Shown: positions 22,331 through 34,355 of the stretch, piece by piece
How the letters are laid out: every line of letters begins with the position of its first letter
Position numbering within the stretch: position 1 is the stretch's first letter
Assembly: GCA_008638375.1 (NCBI GenBank)
Contig: CM018052.1
Coordinates: 31,504,239-31,568,238, forward strand
Length of the DNA stretch: 64,000 nucleotides
Reading direction: 5' to 3'
Source of the DNA: Nyssa sinensis
Taxonomy: Eukaryota > Streptophyta > Magnoliopsida > Cornales > Nyssaceae
Program-made: the position numbers and the translations under genes
Notes under the pieces: model-generated
The model's input: only the letters and a program-made list of their open reading frames with translations
What the model was told of the DNA's origin: nothing
The model's database searches: none

Positions 22331-22907
22331 TTGATTATTACAATATTTTATTTCACGTGCACTAGAATTATTATTATTAATTTTTTTTATAATGTAAGGT
22401 AATCAAAACAATTTGTATGTATCATACTAAGTTTTTACAACTTATTCGTGGGGTAAGTGACTCTTTGTGTTGCCAAGTATTGTTTCTTTAAAATCACCAG
22501 CTAACATCATAGCTGTAACTATTTACACAAGTATCTATTTTTTTTTGAAAATAAGATCCAAAAAAAAAAAAATACTTAATAGGCATTGAATTCTCTTATT
22601 CCCTAATTTTTGAGAAACCTTTCCCTCTTTTCTCTCCAATAGTGATTTCAAAATGTTGCAGTGTTGATCAAGATGTTAAATAAAGAATACTTGAGAAAAA
22701 TGTTATGAAAAATAATATAGATTCATATCTGAAAAAGATACCTAGTAATTGCATCGTATTAAATTCAGAATTTATAATTCTACATTTAAGCAAAAAATAA
22801 AAATAAAACCTCTTATATCAATTATTACAGAAAAAGGAGAGTCTATTCCCATTCCCATTCCCATATGCACTGATGCACTCCAAGAAAGTACTTTATTTGA
22901 GCATTTG

Positions 22908-22987
<80 letters not shown>
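22908..22987 (+). repeat. Compound microsatellite (CA)n(TA)n(GA)n
   Basis: CA repeats at 22909-22932, TA at 22933-22949 and GA at 22951-22987. Copy 2 (40427-40475) has only TA and a short GA, so the CA tract and long GA tract are length variants specific to this copy. Short ORFs reading these repeats are spurious. Confidence 0.9.
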
Positions 22988-22989
<2 letters not shown>

Positions 22990-23034
22990 CAATTGTACGA
23001 GTATGGAATAAGAAAATCATTTTCCTTGCAGAAA

Positions 23035-23526
23035 TCATTCACGTGGCAAGGAAAAATTACGTGTGGGAAGAGGTGGCTCCTGTGTCTGGTTGCATCCTGC
23101 AAACTTCTTACATTTGTCAAACACCTGGTTGATTGCTTTCCCAATTATCTTGCAAAGGGAATAGCATATATGCTTGAAAAATTCGAGTTTAAAGATTATA
23201 TGGAGAAGGACCCAAACAAGGAAAATGAGTAGCCCAAACCAGCGTTGAGGAAAGGCTGATACCAGTAGGATTGGAGCAAGAGAATGCGAAAATCTAATAA
23301 CATTTCTGAGGATTCGGGAGTAGCTTGTCGAACGAGTTTGCATTTCCTCCACAAATCCAAGTGCAAGGCAGTTGATGCTTGTGGCTATAAAGGAAGCCCA
23401 CATGGCTACTGGGTGGGTCTCAAATGGGCTCTCAGTTTTGCCTTGATATTTCACCCCCAGGAGGGTAATTAGATATGTAATGTAATCCCCAGAGATGTCT
23501 CCTTCCCTTCTTCTTGGAGATGTCAT
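23035..23526 (-). CDS. Small predicted membrane protein, family copy 1 (163 aa)
   Basis: Not a family I can name. The protein starts MTSPRRREGDISRDY-like (here ..ISGDYITYLI). It has hydrophobic spans at about residues 41-59 (AMWASFIATSINCLALGF), 80-94 (LAPILLVSAF) and 96-114 (WFGLLIFLVWVLLHIIF), then an amphipathic Cys-containing tail (FKHICYSLCKIIGKAI). That suggests three membrane segments with a basic N-terminus outside the bilayer core. The same ORF, same length and nearly same sequence, is open at 26310 and 40523. Three open copies among so much decay suggest a real, possibly expressed gene, or very recent duplication. It lies tail-to-tail with F-box relic C. Confidence 0.5.
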   Translation of the reverse strand: MTSPRRREGDISGDYITYLITLLGVKYQGKTESPFETHPVAMWASFIATSINCLALGFVEEMQTRSTSYSRILRNVIRFSHSLAPILLVSAFPQRWFGLLIFLVWVLLHIIFKLEFFKHICYSLCKIIGKAINQVFDKCKKFAGCNQTQEPPLPTRNFSLPRE

Positions 23527-24284
23527 TCTATGAAAGGGAGAAATTGTAATGAACCCTCTATCAGTAACACCATAATAAAAAAGAAAGTAGAATGTACTAT
23601 TTTTTCAAATGATAGTGAAGGATAGAATGGGACTTTAGAGCATCTTCAGTGTTAAATGTAATTTCATTCATGTCAAATTTATATTTCGATATTATTACAT
23701 TATAAAAATATCAGATTTTGACAACTCTACTTCAGTACTAAAATATTATTTTTTAACACAACTACTATTTTTTTTTTTTTGAAAAAAGTAAGATAAACTA
23801 CACGTTGGCTTGGCATTTGCTAATGTATTTTATGATATGTCATAAATTGGTACTACCAACTCTTGACATCCGTTTGGCATTTGCTAGTCTATTTTATGAT
23901 ATACCATAAATTGGTATTACCAACTCTTGATATCATATATAGTATTGAAAATAACATTGTTATTTTTTGGCTAATCAAGTAACACTTCATTACAACAGTA
24001 GTAACTTTTACATCAATGTCAAATTATGAAATTGATACATGTATTGAAATTGTTCTTATAGGACAAGTCTTGAAAAAATTGGAATTTCTTGAGATATTTA
24101 TTATTGGATTGATCCCTTGTGCGATTGTATGAGTTTAATAAATAAAATTAAAAATATGTTATTTTTGGTGAAAATGATTAAAAATCACGTGCGGGGGAAT
24201 AAAAATTAAAAATAAAATAATCATTCCATATGTAACATTTCTATTTTAAGATTGTCAATTAATTAGATCTTGATCTATCGAAAT

Positions 24285-25648
24285 GCATTCTTGAATGGTG
24301 ATCTTGTTGAGGAAGTTTATATGCATCCTCCCCCTGGTTATGACCATCCTCCTCACACAGTTTTACGTCTTCGGCGTGCTCTATACGGTCTCAAACAAGC
24401 TTCCCGAGCTTAGTTTGCTAAATTCAGTTGTGTTGTTGCTCAACAGGGGTTTACCCCTAGTGCCTACGACTCAGTTCTTTTCCTTCGAACCACTAGTACT
24501 GGTATTATTCTTATTCTTCTTTATGTTGATGACATGATCATTATAGGCAATGATCTCTCTGGTATTCGAGATCTTCAGCACTTCTTGATTCAGAATTTTG
24601 AGATGAAGGGCTTGGGGCAGCTTAACTACTTTTTGGGTCTTGAGGTTACATCTGGATTAGATGGTTATTATCTTTTTCAAGCTAAGTATGCATCTGACTT
24701 GCTTTTTAAGGCCGGCTTGACTGATAGCAAAACATGCACTTCTTTACTTGATCCTAATGTTCGGTTACTTGCTACTAATGGTGAATCTTTTCCTGATGCT
24801 ACTCTGTATCGACAACTGGTCGGTAGTCTCATCTATCTCACTGTTCCTCGACTAGACATTTCCTATGTTGTTCATCTGGTTAGCCAGTTTATTAGTGCCC
24901 CTCGCTCTACCCCACTATGTTGCTGTTCTTCGCATCTTACGGTATGTTAAGGGAACTCTGTTTCATGGCCTTCACTTTTCCTCTCGCTCATATCTTGAGC
25001 TCCGCTCCTATTCTGATGCTGATTGGGCTGGTGATCCTACCGATCGTCGCTCCACCACGGGATATTGTTTCTTACTCGGCACCTCTCTCATTTCTTGGCG
25101 TAGTAAGAAGCAGACTGTTGTTGCCCGTTTTAGTACTGAGGTTGAGTATCGTGCCCTTGCTGATACTACAGCTGAACTTTTGTGGTTACGATGGCTTTTG
25201 ACAGACATGGGTGCTCCTCAGCTGACTAGTTCTCCTCTTTATGGTGATAGTCAGAGCGCCATCCAGATTGCTCACAATGATGTCTTTCATGAGCGCACTA
25301 AATATATTAAAATTGATTATCACTTCATTCGGCATCATCTTCAGTAGGACACCTTGGATTTTCAATCTGTCTCTTCTAAAGATCAACTTGTCGATATTTT
25401 CACGAAGTCTCATCCTCCTGGTCGGCTCCGTGATCTTGTTTCCAAACTCCAGTTGACTTCGTCATCTCGAGTTTGAGGGGGGATGTTAGAATATTCTAGA
25501 ATTCTCATAGACTCTATTTCCACTTTGTCCCACATCGTATACACTCCCACATTGTATTCTCATATTGTACCTATAAATAGACCTCATATTGTACAGTTTT
25601 AAATACACAGAAATATATACAAATTCCTTTCTCTTCTTTATTTCTTCA
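24285..25648 (+). mobile_element. 5'-truncated Copia fragment (RT, RNase H and 3' LTR)
   Basis: Starts inside RT with [20 protein letters not shown], then [13 protein letters not shown], catalytic YVDDMIIIGND near 24523, and PRLDISYVVHLVSQF. RNase H has YSDADWAGDPTDRRSTTGY and STEVEYRALADTTAE. A frameshift occurs near 24910, with stops near 24410 and 25346. Then come a GAGGGGGGA polypurine tract and an LTR of 165 bp (25484-25648, TGTTAG..CTTCA). It is a different family from the 9.5-kb Copia. The abrupt 5' end within a segmental duplication points to recombination rather than normal insertion. Confidence 0.85.
25484..25648 (+). repeat. Solo 3' LTR of truncated Copia
   Basis: 165 bp, starting TGTTAGAATATTC and ending TTTCTTCA after a purine tract. 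It contains TTTGTCCCACATCG (25527-25540) and a TATAAATAG promoter element near 25573. The first motif is shared with the TRIM LTRs at 6285-7373. Confidence 0.75.
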
Positions 25649-26310
25649 ATGATTTTGTTCTCTTCTGAATACTCTTACTTTTTAATTGTTTTTAGTGATG
25701 TGGTTGTGTTCGTGTAATTTACCTTTTCAGTTGGTCCTAACCACCTGGCACTAAATTCTGCTTGAGAATTCATAATTATGTTCTTTGAATCAATGGCTGA
25801 TCTAGAGGTTCTGTGTGCAGGGGCAAATATACACACACACACACACACACACAAAGGTTGTTATAAAAATATCAAAAATTTTGAGGGGACAATTTCTAAA
25901 TTATTATAGAATTGTAGTAGAATTTTTTTTTCCAGATCCATGAGGAGAGGACCACCCCCCAAATCCACCATTGCTCTGAGTCACCTTAAGCATTCATGGC
26001 GGTTGATATAAATTATGGAGAATGCAATAGTTTTATGTTGTATGTGTGTGTGTGTGTGTGTATATCCATTTGATCTGACTATTTTGGAGAATTTGGTTCT
26101 TAAGAAGCAATTTGAACCTCAGCCATTAAATTTGGTAGAATATGCTTGAAATTAATTAGGTTCATATGAGAAACGAAGTAGGATGGAGGGATAATTCTAG
26201 GAGTATTTGACTTGTTTATGGTATATGACATGGTTGCATGTTACTTTTAAACTTTATGGTAAAACTTTGTTACATAACCATTATACATAGTTTTCTTCTA
26301 GTTATTTTGT
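25649..26310 (+). repeat. Duplicate of the F-box B 3' flank
   Basis: Matches 20123-20760 closely, with (AC)n at 25831-25852 replacing the TA tract and an extra 50 or so bases near 25680-25728. It joins the membrane-ORF repeat precisely at CATTCAC (26311), so the junction between two repeat blocks is sharp. Confidence 0.8.
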
Positions 26311-26801
26311 CATTCACTTGGCAAGGAAGAATTATGTGTGGGAAGAGCTCGCTCCTGTGTCTGGTTGCATCCTGCAAACTCCTTACATTTGTCAAACACC
26401 TGGTTGATTGCTTTCCCAATTATCTTGCAAAGAGAATAGCATATATGCTTGAAAAATTCAAGTTTAAAGATTATATGGAAAAGGACCCAAACAAGGACAA
26501 TGAGTAGCCCAAACCAGTGTTGAAGAAAGGCTGATACCAGTAAGATTGAAGCAAAAGAACGCGAAAATCTAATAACATTTCTGAGGATTCGGGAGTAGCT
26601 TGTTGAACGAGTTTGCTTTTCCTTCACAAATCCAAGTGCAAGGCAGTTGATGCTTATGGCTATAAAGGAAGCCCACGTGGCAACTGGGTGGGTCTCAAAT
26701 GGGCTCTCAACTTTGCCTTGATATTTCACCCCTAGGAGGGTAATTAGATTTGTAATGTAATCCCTGGATATGTCTCCTTCCCTTCTTCTTGGAGATGTCA
26801 T
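26310..26801 (-). CDS. Small predicted membrane protein, family copy 3 (163 aa)
   Basis: Same protein as copies 1 and 2, starting at the shared ATG (26799-26801), MTSPRRREGDISRDYITNLI. An in-frame extension upstream to 26885 exists but is not conserved as coding, so I chose the shared start. The hydrophobic spans are conserved (TWASFIAISINCLALGF, SFASILLVSAF, HWFGLLIVLVWVLFHIIF). Differences from copy 1 are scattered substitutions without indels or stops, which fits selection or recent duplication. Function unknown; likely an integral membrane protein of the endomembrane system, by inference only from hydrophobicity. Confidence 0.5.
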   Translation of the reverse strand: MTSPRRREGDISRDYITNLITLLGVKYQGKVESPFETHPVATWASFIAISINCLALGFVKEKQTRSTSYSRILRNVIRFSRSFASILLVSAFLQHWFGLLIVLVWVLFHIIFKLEFFKHICYSLCKIIGKAINQVFDKCKEFAGCNQTQERALPTHNSSLPSE

Positions 26802-27499
26802 TCTATGAAAGAGTGGAATTGTAATGAACCCTCTATCAATAACACCACAATAAAAAAAGAAAGTAGAATGTTTTATTTTTTTCAAATGATAAAATGGGAC
26901 TCTAGAACATCTCCAGTGTTAAATTTGATTTCATTTATGTCAAATTTATATTTCAATATTATTACATTATAAGAATATCAGATTTTGACAACTCTACTTC
27001 AGTACTAAAATACTGTTTTTTAACACAACTACTATTTTTTTAGACTTTACTTCCGCTTGACATTTGCTAGTGTTTTTTATGATATGTCATAAATTAGTAC
27101 TTCCAACTCTTGAAATCCACATTTGCTAGTAGATTTTATGATATACCATAAATTGGTACTACCAACTCTTGATATCATATATGGTATTGAAAATAACATT
27201 GTTATTTTTTAGCAAACCAAGTAACACTTCATTATAATAGTAACTTTTACATTAGTGTCAAATTATGAAATTGATACATGTATTGAAATTGTTCTTATAG
27301 GACAAGTCTTGAAAAAATTGGAATTTCTTGAGATATTTATTATTGGATTGATCCCTTGTGCGATTGCATGAGTTTAATAAATAAAATTAAAAATATGTTA
27401 TTTTTGGTGAAAATGTTTAAAAACCACATACAGGGGAATACAAATTAAAAATAAAATAATCATTCCATACGTAACATTTCTATTTTAAGATTGTCAATT

Positions 27500-28380
27500 A
27501 ATTAGATCTTTATCTATCGAAATTCGATTTATATAAAATAAAGAAGTTAAAATTCAAAAATATGAATTAAAGTAATCTAATTCAATTATATATAGTATGT
27601 ATATTAATTTTTATACATCATATTAAAAATTATATATTTTAAATTTCTATAATATATTAATGCTTAAATTGTATAATTTTTTAAAAAAATTGAGTTGAAT
27701 TTATATTTTTTAAATTGAGTCATGCTAGGTATTCCCATTTTTCCCCAATTTATATCCATTTGCTTGGCAATATGATGTGGCTTGCCAAGTGAATCATCTG
27801 TCCCTTCACGATTCTTGGAGTAAATTTGTTTTAGGATATATTACACTGATATTTTTTAAAAAATTTTGATAATTATATTAATATATTTTAAAATTTTTTA
27901 AATTATATTAACTTCTTTTACTTTACTTGATAATATACAAATATTTCATTCAGTTAATTTTTTTATTCAAAATAGCAAAATTATCCTTTTATTTATTATT
28001 TTTAATTTTTTTTAAATATTAACTAATTTTTTCTAACTTTTTAAAAGACTTTGTATTATTTTATTGAAAATAAATAACTTATTTTTATTTTTAGAAATAA
28101 TTATACTTACTTTCTCTAAAATTTCTAACAATTGTAAAAATTATTCTTAACATTTCTAAAATAATATTGTCTCATATTAAATCACAAAAAGTATAAAAAA
28201 TATTAAATTATCCTTATCATTAAATATTATATAATATCCAAATGTCAACACTTTTGAACCCTTTTCCCTCGATATTTTCCTCTCTCTACGGTTATCTCTC
28301 TTAAACGGGCATAGTTATAAGTTCTACTCAAGATAGGCATTAAAAATGTCTAAATTGTGAATTAATTTTATTTTGTTGAC
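27500..28380. other. AT-rich non-coding spacer in duplication copy 3
   Basis: No gene. The stretch 27830-28120 resembles 42080-42400, 48890-49090 and 51130-51250 (an ATATTGATATTTTT..TTTGATAATTATA theme), the left half of a long-TIR MITE family. Confidence 0.5.
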
Positions 28381-28412
28381 GGTATACTGAAGAAGAATGT
28401 CTAATGAGATTC

Positions 28413-28667
28413 CTAAAGAGGATTGAGAAGGGGAGGGGGGGTGGGGGTGGTGCCTTCGGTGGTGTTGGATGAAGGGAAGAGAAGGGGAAGTAGGTGGGAG
28501 TGGTGGTGCTGCGAAGGAGAGGAAAATGGTGGTGGCTCTGTTAACAGAAAAATTTTTGCCTGCGCGGAAGGCACCTCGTTGGAAGTACTACCTATCACCT
28601 TGTGCCAATAAATTTTCGCCACCAAACACTTAAGACAGTTAAGCAGAAACAGATCATAAACTGACAA
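28413..28667 (-). CDS. Hypothetical Pro/Ser/His-rich ORF, copy 3
   Basis: 84 codons on the minus strand, with KCLVAKIYWHKVIGSTSNEV then EPPPFSSPSQHHHSH and a PPP-rich end. A longer version (110 codons) is at 42579-42911. Low complexity and an equally open plus-strand frame (28423-28611) make coding uncertain. The region lies upstream of the membrane ORF on the same strand and could be its distant leader. No function is assigned. Confidence 0.2.
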   Translation of the reverse strand: MSVYDLFLLNCLKCLVAKIYWHKVIGSTSNEVPSAQAKIFLLTEPPPFSSPSQHHHSHLLPLLFPSSNTTEGTTPTPPPLLNPL

Positions 28668-30640
28668 GCGGAAGGAGAGGGACGGAAGCGACGGTGGTAA
28701 TGTTTCTCTCTCCTCCTTTACTTCTCACGCGCTCTCACATTTTTCATCGGTGTGTATGAGAGAATGATTTGTTTAAAGGGGTTTGTGTTATATTTTTTAA
28801 AATTTTATCTTAAATTTTTATCACAATATGATATTTACGTTATATTAAATTATTAAAAAAATTTAAAATCACATAATTATTATAATTTTGTCAGATTATT
28901 TTACTATAATTTTTTTAAAAAAAAGATTTTCTCAAAAGCATAATGAATTTTTAGTATTTAAATTAAACACATATATAAATTTGCAAGTTAATTAACATTT
29001 TGGAAAAAAAATTATATATCATTTAAATTACAAGAAAACTCATAATCTCTTCTTTTTATTAATAAAAACTTAATATTATTAATAATTTGTATTTAATATG
29101 TCTAAATAAGTATGTGTATTTTTCTATTATGATAACTAATCCTACAAAGAGATTTTTTTTTTCAAAATTTATTAAGTAATTAAATCATTAATTATTTATT
29201 ATAGAACAAAATTTATTCTTCAAAAAAGTATTAATTTATTAAATATCAATTATTAGAAAAATCCCTATTTTTTATTTGTCAATCATCGATAGTCTCGATA
29301 AAAAAAAATGACTGAGTCCAATTTGAAATTTTGCGATGTAATGAGTTTTAAAAGACCTATTTTAAACCTAAACCCTTATCTTAATACCAATTAACAACAA
29401 AATATTATGCGAGACCTTGATATTGAGAGAGAAATGAAACGTGGGAGTGTGAGAAATAGAGGAGGAGAGAGAACATTAAAACCAGGCTTCGTGAGAATGG
29501 GTTGAATTTTGAGGGTGTGAGAATAATATAGAAAACCGTGACGGAGAGAGAGGATGCTGTGATATGGCGAGTCCCATTATAGTCCCAGTTAAGTGGTTAG
29601 ACAAATATTTAGTAATTTTAAATTTAAATAAGAATATAAAATTATAAAATTAACTTCCTCACATTGAGTAGTATATTAATATTAAATTAGTTAAATAGAT
29701 AATTTAAATATTATATAATAATTATTATGTTGATTTATTAAAGTAAACTTTTATTATATGAGACTGTCTATATGATGAAGGTTATGGGTGACAATTAGAA
29801 ATAAAAAGTATAAATATTCATGCCGGCAAAAGTAATAATAAAAATTTCATTTGAATAATAGTAATAATTATATTAAATTGATTCTTTATACAATAAAATA
29901 GAATTTAAAATTTTTCAAAAAATAAAATTATTTCATATTCGATAAACTAAAAAATCTTACAAAAAAATACTGTAAATAATAAATCATTCCAAAAAAGAAG
30001 TAAAACATAACTAAACAATAAATAAAAGATATATTAGTAAAAAATATAAAAAAATTCAATGTCATATAGGATTAATGGATTTTGTACAAATGAGTAACTA
30101 TTTTATATCTTTTTAATCAAAATCTAACTTATCATGTATTTATTAATAATTAAATATCTATATCAGAGAATTTATACTAATTAACTCATTCATAAATTGA
30201 TTGAATTTTTAAGATCCAATTCAATCTATTTTTTTCTAGTGAATAACATTCGAATCATTCTTTCACTGACTTGCAAGCCTAGTTAAATCTACCTCTATCA
30301 AGTCAAATTGGAGGCAACTGCTTTTCTTATATATATAGGAATTTGAAAGAAAAAAGGGCAGACAGAACATATTAAAAACATCAAAATTTCAACAACATCC
30401 CAGTTTAATAAAATATCTTCCTAAAATTTTAACAATAGAACCTAAGACAAAAATTTTGAAAGGAAAAAACAAACACTCGTCAAAGATGAGCTCAGTTGAC
30501 TTAACTCGTCAGGGAACAAAACTGCCCCACACCACATTTATCCATCTGGTTGCCTCATGCATGAAGAGTACTCATCATGATGAGCTCCAAGACCATGTTA
30601 AAGGATGATGAAAAAACAATATTGATATTAAGGCAGGAAG
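28668..30640. other. AT-rich non-coding part of duplication copy 3
   Basis: No gene recognised. It holds the empty target TGTATGAG (about 28755) that is occupied in copy 2, and a GAGA-rich stretch near 29420-29570 conserved with 44212-44370. Confidence 0.5.
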
Positions 30641-30679
30641 GGAAAGCAAGATAAATTGGAGAAGAGTTTGTGGACTAAC

Positions 30680-30855
30680 CTTCTGGTATTGGTATGAAGA
30701 TAGTGGCAGCAGCGGCTGTTGTGTCTATTAGCTTTCTTCACATTCACGGCCCTCTGTAAATCCACACTAATAAGTCGGTGGATTTTGATTCTGCGTCTTG
30801 GGCGGTTAACATTTTCAAGATCTCTCGACACATCACCTCTCTGTACAGAACTCAT
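30680..30855 (-). CDS. Putative first exon of an unknown gene, copy 3
   Basis: From ATG at 30855, 58 codons read MSSVQRGDVSRDLENVNRPR, then RIKIHRLISVDLQRAV and SRCCHYLHTNTR. They end at a good donor AGAAG|GTTAGT. An identical-length version is at 45423-45598. The start resembles that of the 163-aa membrane family (M-x-S..R-x-G-D-x-S-R-D), hinting at common ancestry. Later exons were not identified. A TATA-like CTATAAGA lies about 110 bases upstream. Confidence 0.4.
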
Positions 30856-31160
30856 TTTATCACAGGTCAAAAGCAACCTTATACTAACTAGTGCAGAGAA
30901 TCTTCTCGTCTTAATGCTGGTTTTCTGCTGTTTCTGAGTTGTGAGAGAGAGTGTCAAGACAAATCTTATAGAAGAGTCGGAAACTCACAATTACAAGAAA
31001 GAGTTTCGCCAACAAAAAAATAAAGTCAAAAAGTGTTTTTAAACGTTGCGCCCCACTGTAAATGACATGACTCATCCGTGTCATGACAAAGAGACAAGAG
31101 AATATCAGAACTAGAATATCTTTCACATTTCCCGCGTCATGTTCGGTAATTAGTTTCATA
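30856..31160 (-). promoter_or_regulatory. Conserved promoter region of the 58-codon exon, copy 3
   Basis: On the minus strand GACTCTTCTATAAGATTTGT (about 30957-30976) carries a TATA-like core. The same block occurs at 45600-45750 (CTATAAGATTG) and at 50575-50720 (CTATATAAGATTG). Three-way conservation including the TATA suggests a genuine promoter. Confidence 0.45.
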
Positions 31161-31720
31161 TTCAGGGACAGAGTTAAAAATTTATTTAATTTTTAATATT
31201 TTTATTAAGTAATTAAATTTATCAGGAATGTCTTTTTCAACACTAATTTATAGATGATAGACCAGATAAACTAAGATCGAACAAATTATTAAGTCATATA
31301 AATATGTGAATCATCATAAAATCTCATTTAGCAATAAGAAAAGCTATTTTCTTAAAAATAAATGAACAAGAAGCTAGAAAAAAAGACAAAAATCTTCCAA
31401 TACCCTACAATTTCATATATAATACCCCATTATACTATCAAATAAAATAATCGAAGAACAAGTAGTGGACCCTTCAGGTTTAGTGGATTTAAATAAAAAT
31501 AAAATAAATGTAATCTAATGAAAAGAGATTTTTCAATAAAATCACACTAAAAAGAAAAATTTTTAAATTCAAAATCATATTTCAATTTTGCATACAAACA
31601 TGTCACACTAAAAGCATACTTATTTTATTTGATATCTAAGTTTTTAGAATCAAGTCGCATATCAAGAAGAACAATGCTTAATTTTAAACTAGGCATAAGA
31701 AATCTCCTTCTACTTACAAA

Positions 31721-33126
31721 AGTATCACAATTTTAATATGTCATACATATAATCACATGTATATCCAAGGGTAGAGTCAAGAAAATAAATTTTGGGGTAC
31801 TAAAAGTTTTTTGGGTTAGTCCAAAATTTTGGAAAAAAAAAAGAGAGAGTTAAGATAAAAAAAAATTTGAATTTGACTGAAATTTTAGAATAAAAAATGA
31901 GAAATTAAGGGTAAATACTAGGTTGGGCTAAAATTTTGGAGTAGGTTAATTTACAAAATACCAAATTTTACAAATAAACTTATTTTTTTCATATTTGGGG
32001 GTTACAACCCATCCTAGCCACCCCCTCCCTCGGTCCTTGTGTATATTATGTAACTATTTAATTTAAATAAAAATAAATAAAATTTAAAAATATATATGCA
32101 TTGCATATGAGACATATTCGAATAGAAAAAAATTATTCTTACTTAGTTTAGAACTGTGAACAATAGATGGTAATTGACAGTTACAAGCGATACTTTTTAA
32201 TTGCATACAACGATCTTTTTTTAAAATAACAAATAAAGAAGCATTATATTGAAGCTTGGACAAGGATAATTGTGAAAAAACTTGAACTCAGGAGGGCAAA
32301 AATACAAATTATATGGATTTGAGTAGTTTAGACAAATTAAAAAAAAAAAAATCTTTGAGTGCAATTAAAAAAATAAATAATCAAAAAGTTTCTTTTGAGT
32401 GGCATGCACCAGTATGTAAGCCATTAATAAAGTCCTATAAAAACAACTATAAATTAAAGTGAAATGTAAAAAAGCCAAGTTAATGATTCATGATGTAACC
32501 TTAGTTTAATCAAAATCAAAGAAACATGGTTATGGATTAATGTATAATCGAAACCGTCTCTCACTAGTGGCTATTTAATTTAATTTTAATATTCGAAAAA
32601 AATACTAAAAAGTTTTTAAAACAAACAATCAATGATATATTTTTTATTTTTTATATTTAAAAGACTCAAAAGGGAAATTCTCAATACAAAATTTTTATCT
32701 TAGTCATGTTAAAAAATATTACTAATTAAATTAAAATAATCTTAAAGATACATTTAAAAATAATAATAAATAGTTTATACAATAAAATTTTCAATTAAAA
32801 AAATATAACATTTTTGATTTATCTAAAAGGCTTAAAAAATGCTTAAAAAATAAAACTTTCACTTCATAAAATGTTATGATTTTTTTGGATTAAAAAAGTT
32901 ATTTTATATATTTTATAGTATTTTTTTAAATGTAACTTGAATATTATTTTAGTCTAATCAATAATTTTTGCAATGGTATTAAAATTGAAGTTAATAATAG
33001 AACATTTTTGTATTAAAAGTTTCTCTTTTAAATCTTATTTGAAAGTTAATAAAAAATATATCATAAAATTTTTGAAATAAAATTTTATTTTAGAGACTTT
33101 TTAATATTTTTTTCTTAATATTATAT

Positions 33127-33128
<2 letters not shown>
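31721..33128. other. AT-rich intergenic
   Basis: No gene recognised. The stretch 31770-32030 has the look of an old retroelement fragment (TTTTGGGGTACTAAAAG, CCATCCTAGCCACCCCCTCC) but no ends were found. Confidence 0.4.
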
Positions 33129-33165
<37 letters not shown>

Positions 33166-33167
33166 GT
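33129..33167 (+). repeat. (TAA)n microsatellite
   Basis: About 13 uninterrupted TAA units. Confidence 0.95.
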
Positions 33168-33248
33168 GTGACTAACAGGGAGAAAGAGGGGAGCCGTGAC
33201 CAGTGACGTGATGAGAGAAAAAAGATTGGATCTAGGAAAAAAATATAT

Positions 33249-33710
33249 GGTCGTTTAGGTCCTTAATTATCAATTCTAATAATTCAATTTCTTAATTTTT
33301 AATTTAATTTTAATTAAAACTAATTATAAATAATCGTTAACAATCGTCCCAAATGTTACTATTTTGTAGCTACTGTCATCTTCGAGAAGTTCTTTTGATT
33401 TTGAACTTGGTTCTCCAGTGGGCAGGTAATATGGTCAATGCTACTAGTTTTGTTAGTAGAGTGAAACTAACTGCATTATCAACTTACAATTTACATGGTA
33501 TGGGAGACTAGAAATAATAGAATCTTTAGAAGATAGGTGCAGGATGTGGATGTTTAGGATAATAATTAGGATAATGAAAGACATTATATCATCATGAAGA
33601 CAAATTCCAAAACAATTATGATAACTGATTGCTCAATTGAAATGAAATTAAAAATTGAGGAACTGAATTGTTACAATTGATAATCGAGAGCCTTATTTGA
33701 AATTGGGACA
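33249..33710. mobile_element. Long-TIR MITE (about 460 bp)
   Basis: The left arm TTAGGTCCTTAATTATCAAT..TAATTCAATTTCTTAATTTT is repeated inverted at the right end (AAAAATTGAGGAACTGAATTG..AATTGATAATC..AAATTGGGAC). The arms are about 80 bp and imperfect. There is no coding capacity. Superfamily is not certain; boundaries are approximate. Confidence 0.5.
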
Positions 33711-33889
33711 AAACTTAAGAATACTAAAGTGTAATTAATCATTAAAAAAATATCATATTACCACATCATCACTTTTGGATTTAAATTCAATTAATTTAAA
33801 AACTCAAGAACTTTTGAATTTACAATATTTTTCCTTAAACTTTAGCTTGTATGCAATTATTTTAAGGAACCTTCCACTAATTAACTCAA

Positions 33890-34100
33890 GATAATATACG
33901 AATTAATTAGAATTAGTCCAATCCCATGTCCAACCTATCTTACGAGTCTCAAATTGAAATCCAATTTCCATGACAAATAATTAAATGTATGTGAAAGTAA
34001 TCCATGACACATTTTATCTTTTAGATCACATACCTTTTACTTTCAAATTGATAAAAAAATATCCTTAAGTCTTCGATCACAAGTAAAGATAACCATGTTT
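33890..34100 (+). repeat. Dispersed block shared with 50,255-50,545
   Basis: GAATTAGTCCAATCCCATGT, ATTTTATCTTTTAGATCACA and TCCTTAAGTCTTCGATCACA all have counterparts near 50,260-50,530. It is non-coding. Confidence 0.65.
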
Positions 34101-34355
34101 GATTTAACTAACTTCTACAAATATTCAATTTCTTTTATTTTTCATTCAAAATTTTAGTCTATTCTAATTTTTTTTGGACCAATCTAATTTTTACTTATTA
34201 TTTGTCTCATTCTTTACCTCACAATTTTGTTGCAACCAAATATTTTAAAAATTTTCTAGCCTACGTATAATTTTTTTTTTTCTGATTCTGTCTTTGTGCT
34301 TGACCAACCGATCGAGCTAACTCAAGGATCATGACTCATGAGCATGCCCTGGTGG

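Larger units (their letters stand above)
22428..24284. repeat. Segmental duplication, copy 1 (with membrane-protein ORF)
   Basis: Begins TAAGTTTTTACAACTTATTC, equal to 39952 onward. It contains a 163-aa minus-strand ORF and the 3' AT-rich part. It ends abruptly at CTATCGAAAT (24284), where a Copia fragment begins, whereas copies 2 and 3 continue with TCGATTTATATAAAATA. The stretch beginning GAGCATCTTCAGTGTTAAAT near 23639 has a sequence style seen in plant MITEs. Confidence 0.85.
26311..31720. repeat. Segmental duplication, copy 3 (longest uninterrupted)
   Basis: Aligns by eye with 40523-45960 through the membrane ORF, the AT-rich spacer, the Pro/His ORF, the CGGTGTGTATGAG site and the 58-codon exon with its promoter. 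Its end (31140-31720) aligns instead with 48024-48640 and 50850-51110. It is therefore the reference copy for reading insertions and deletions in the others. Confidence 0.8.

Noticed and set aside
22749..23144. ORFs with SLSLSLS and THTHTH or CVCVCV runs
   Set aside because: Translations of the CA/TA/GA microsatellite.
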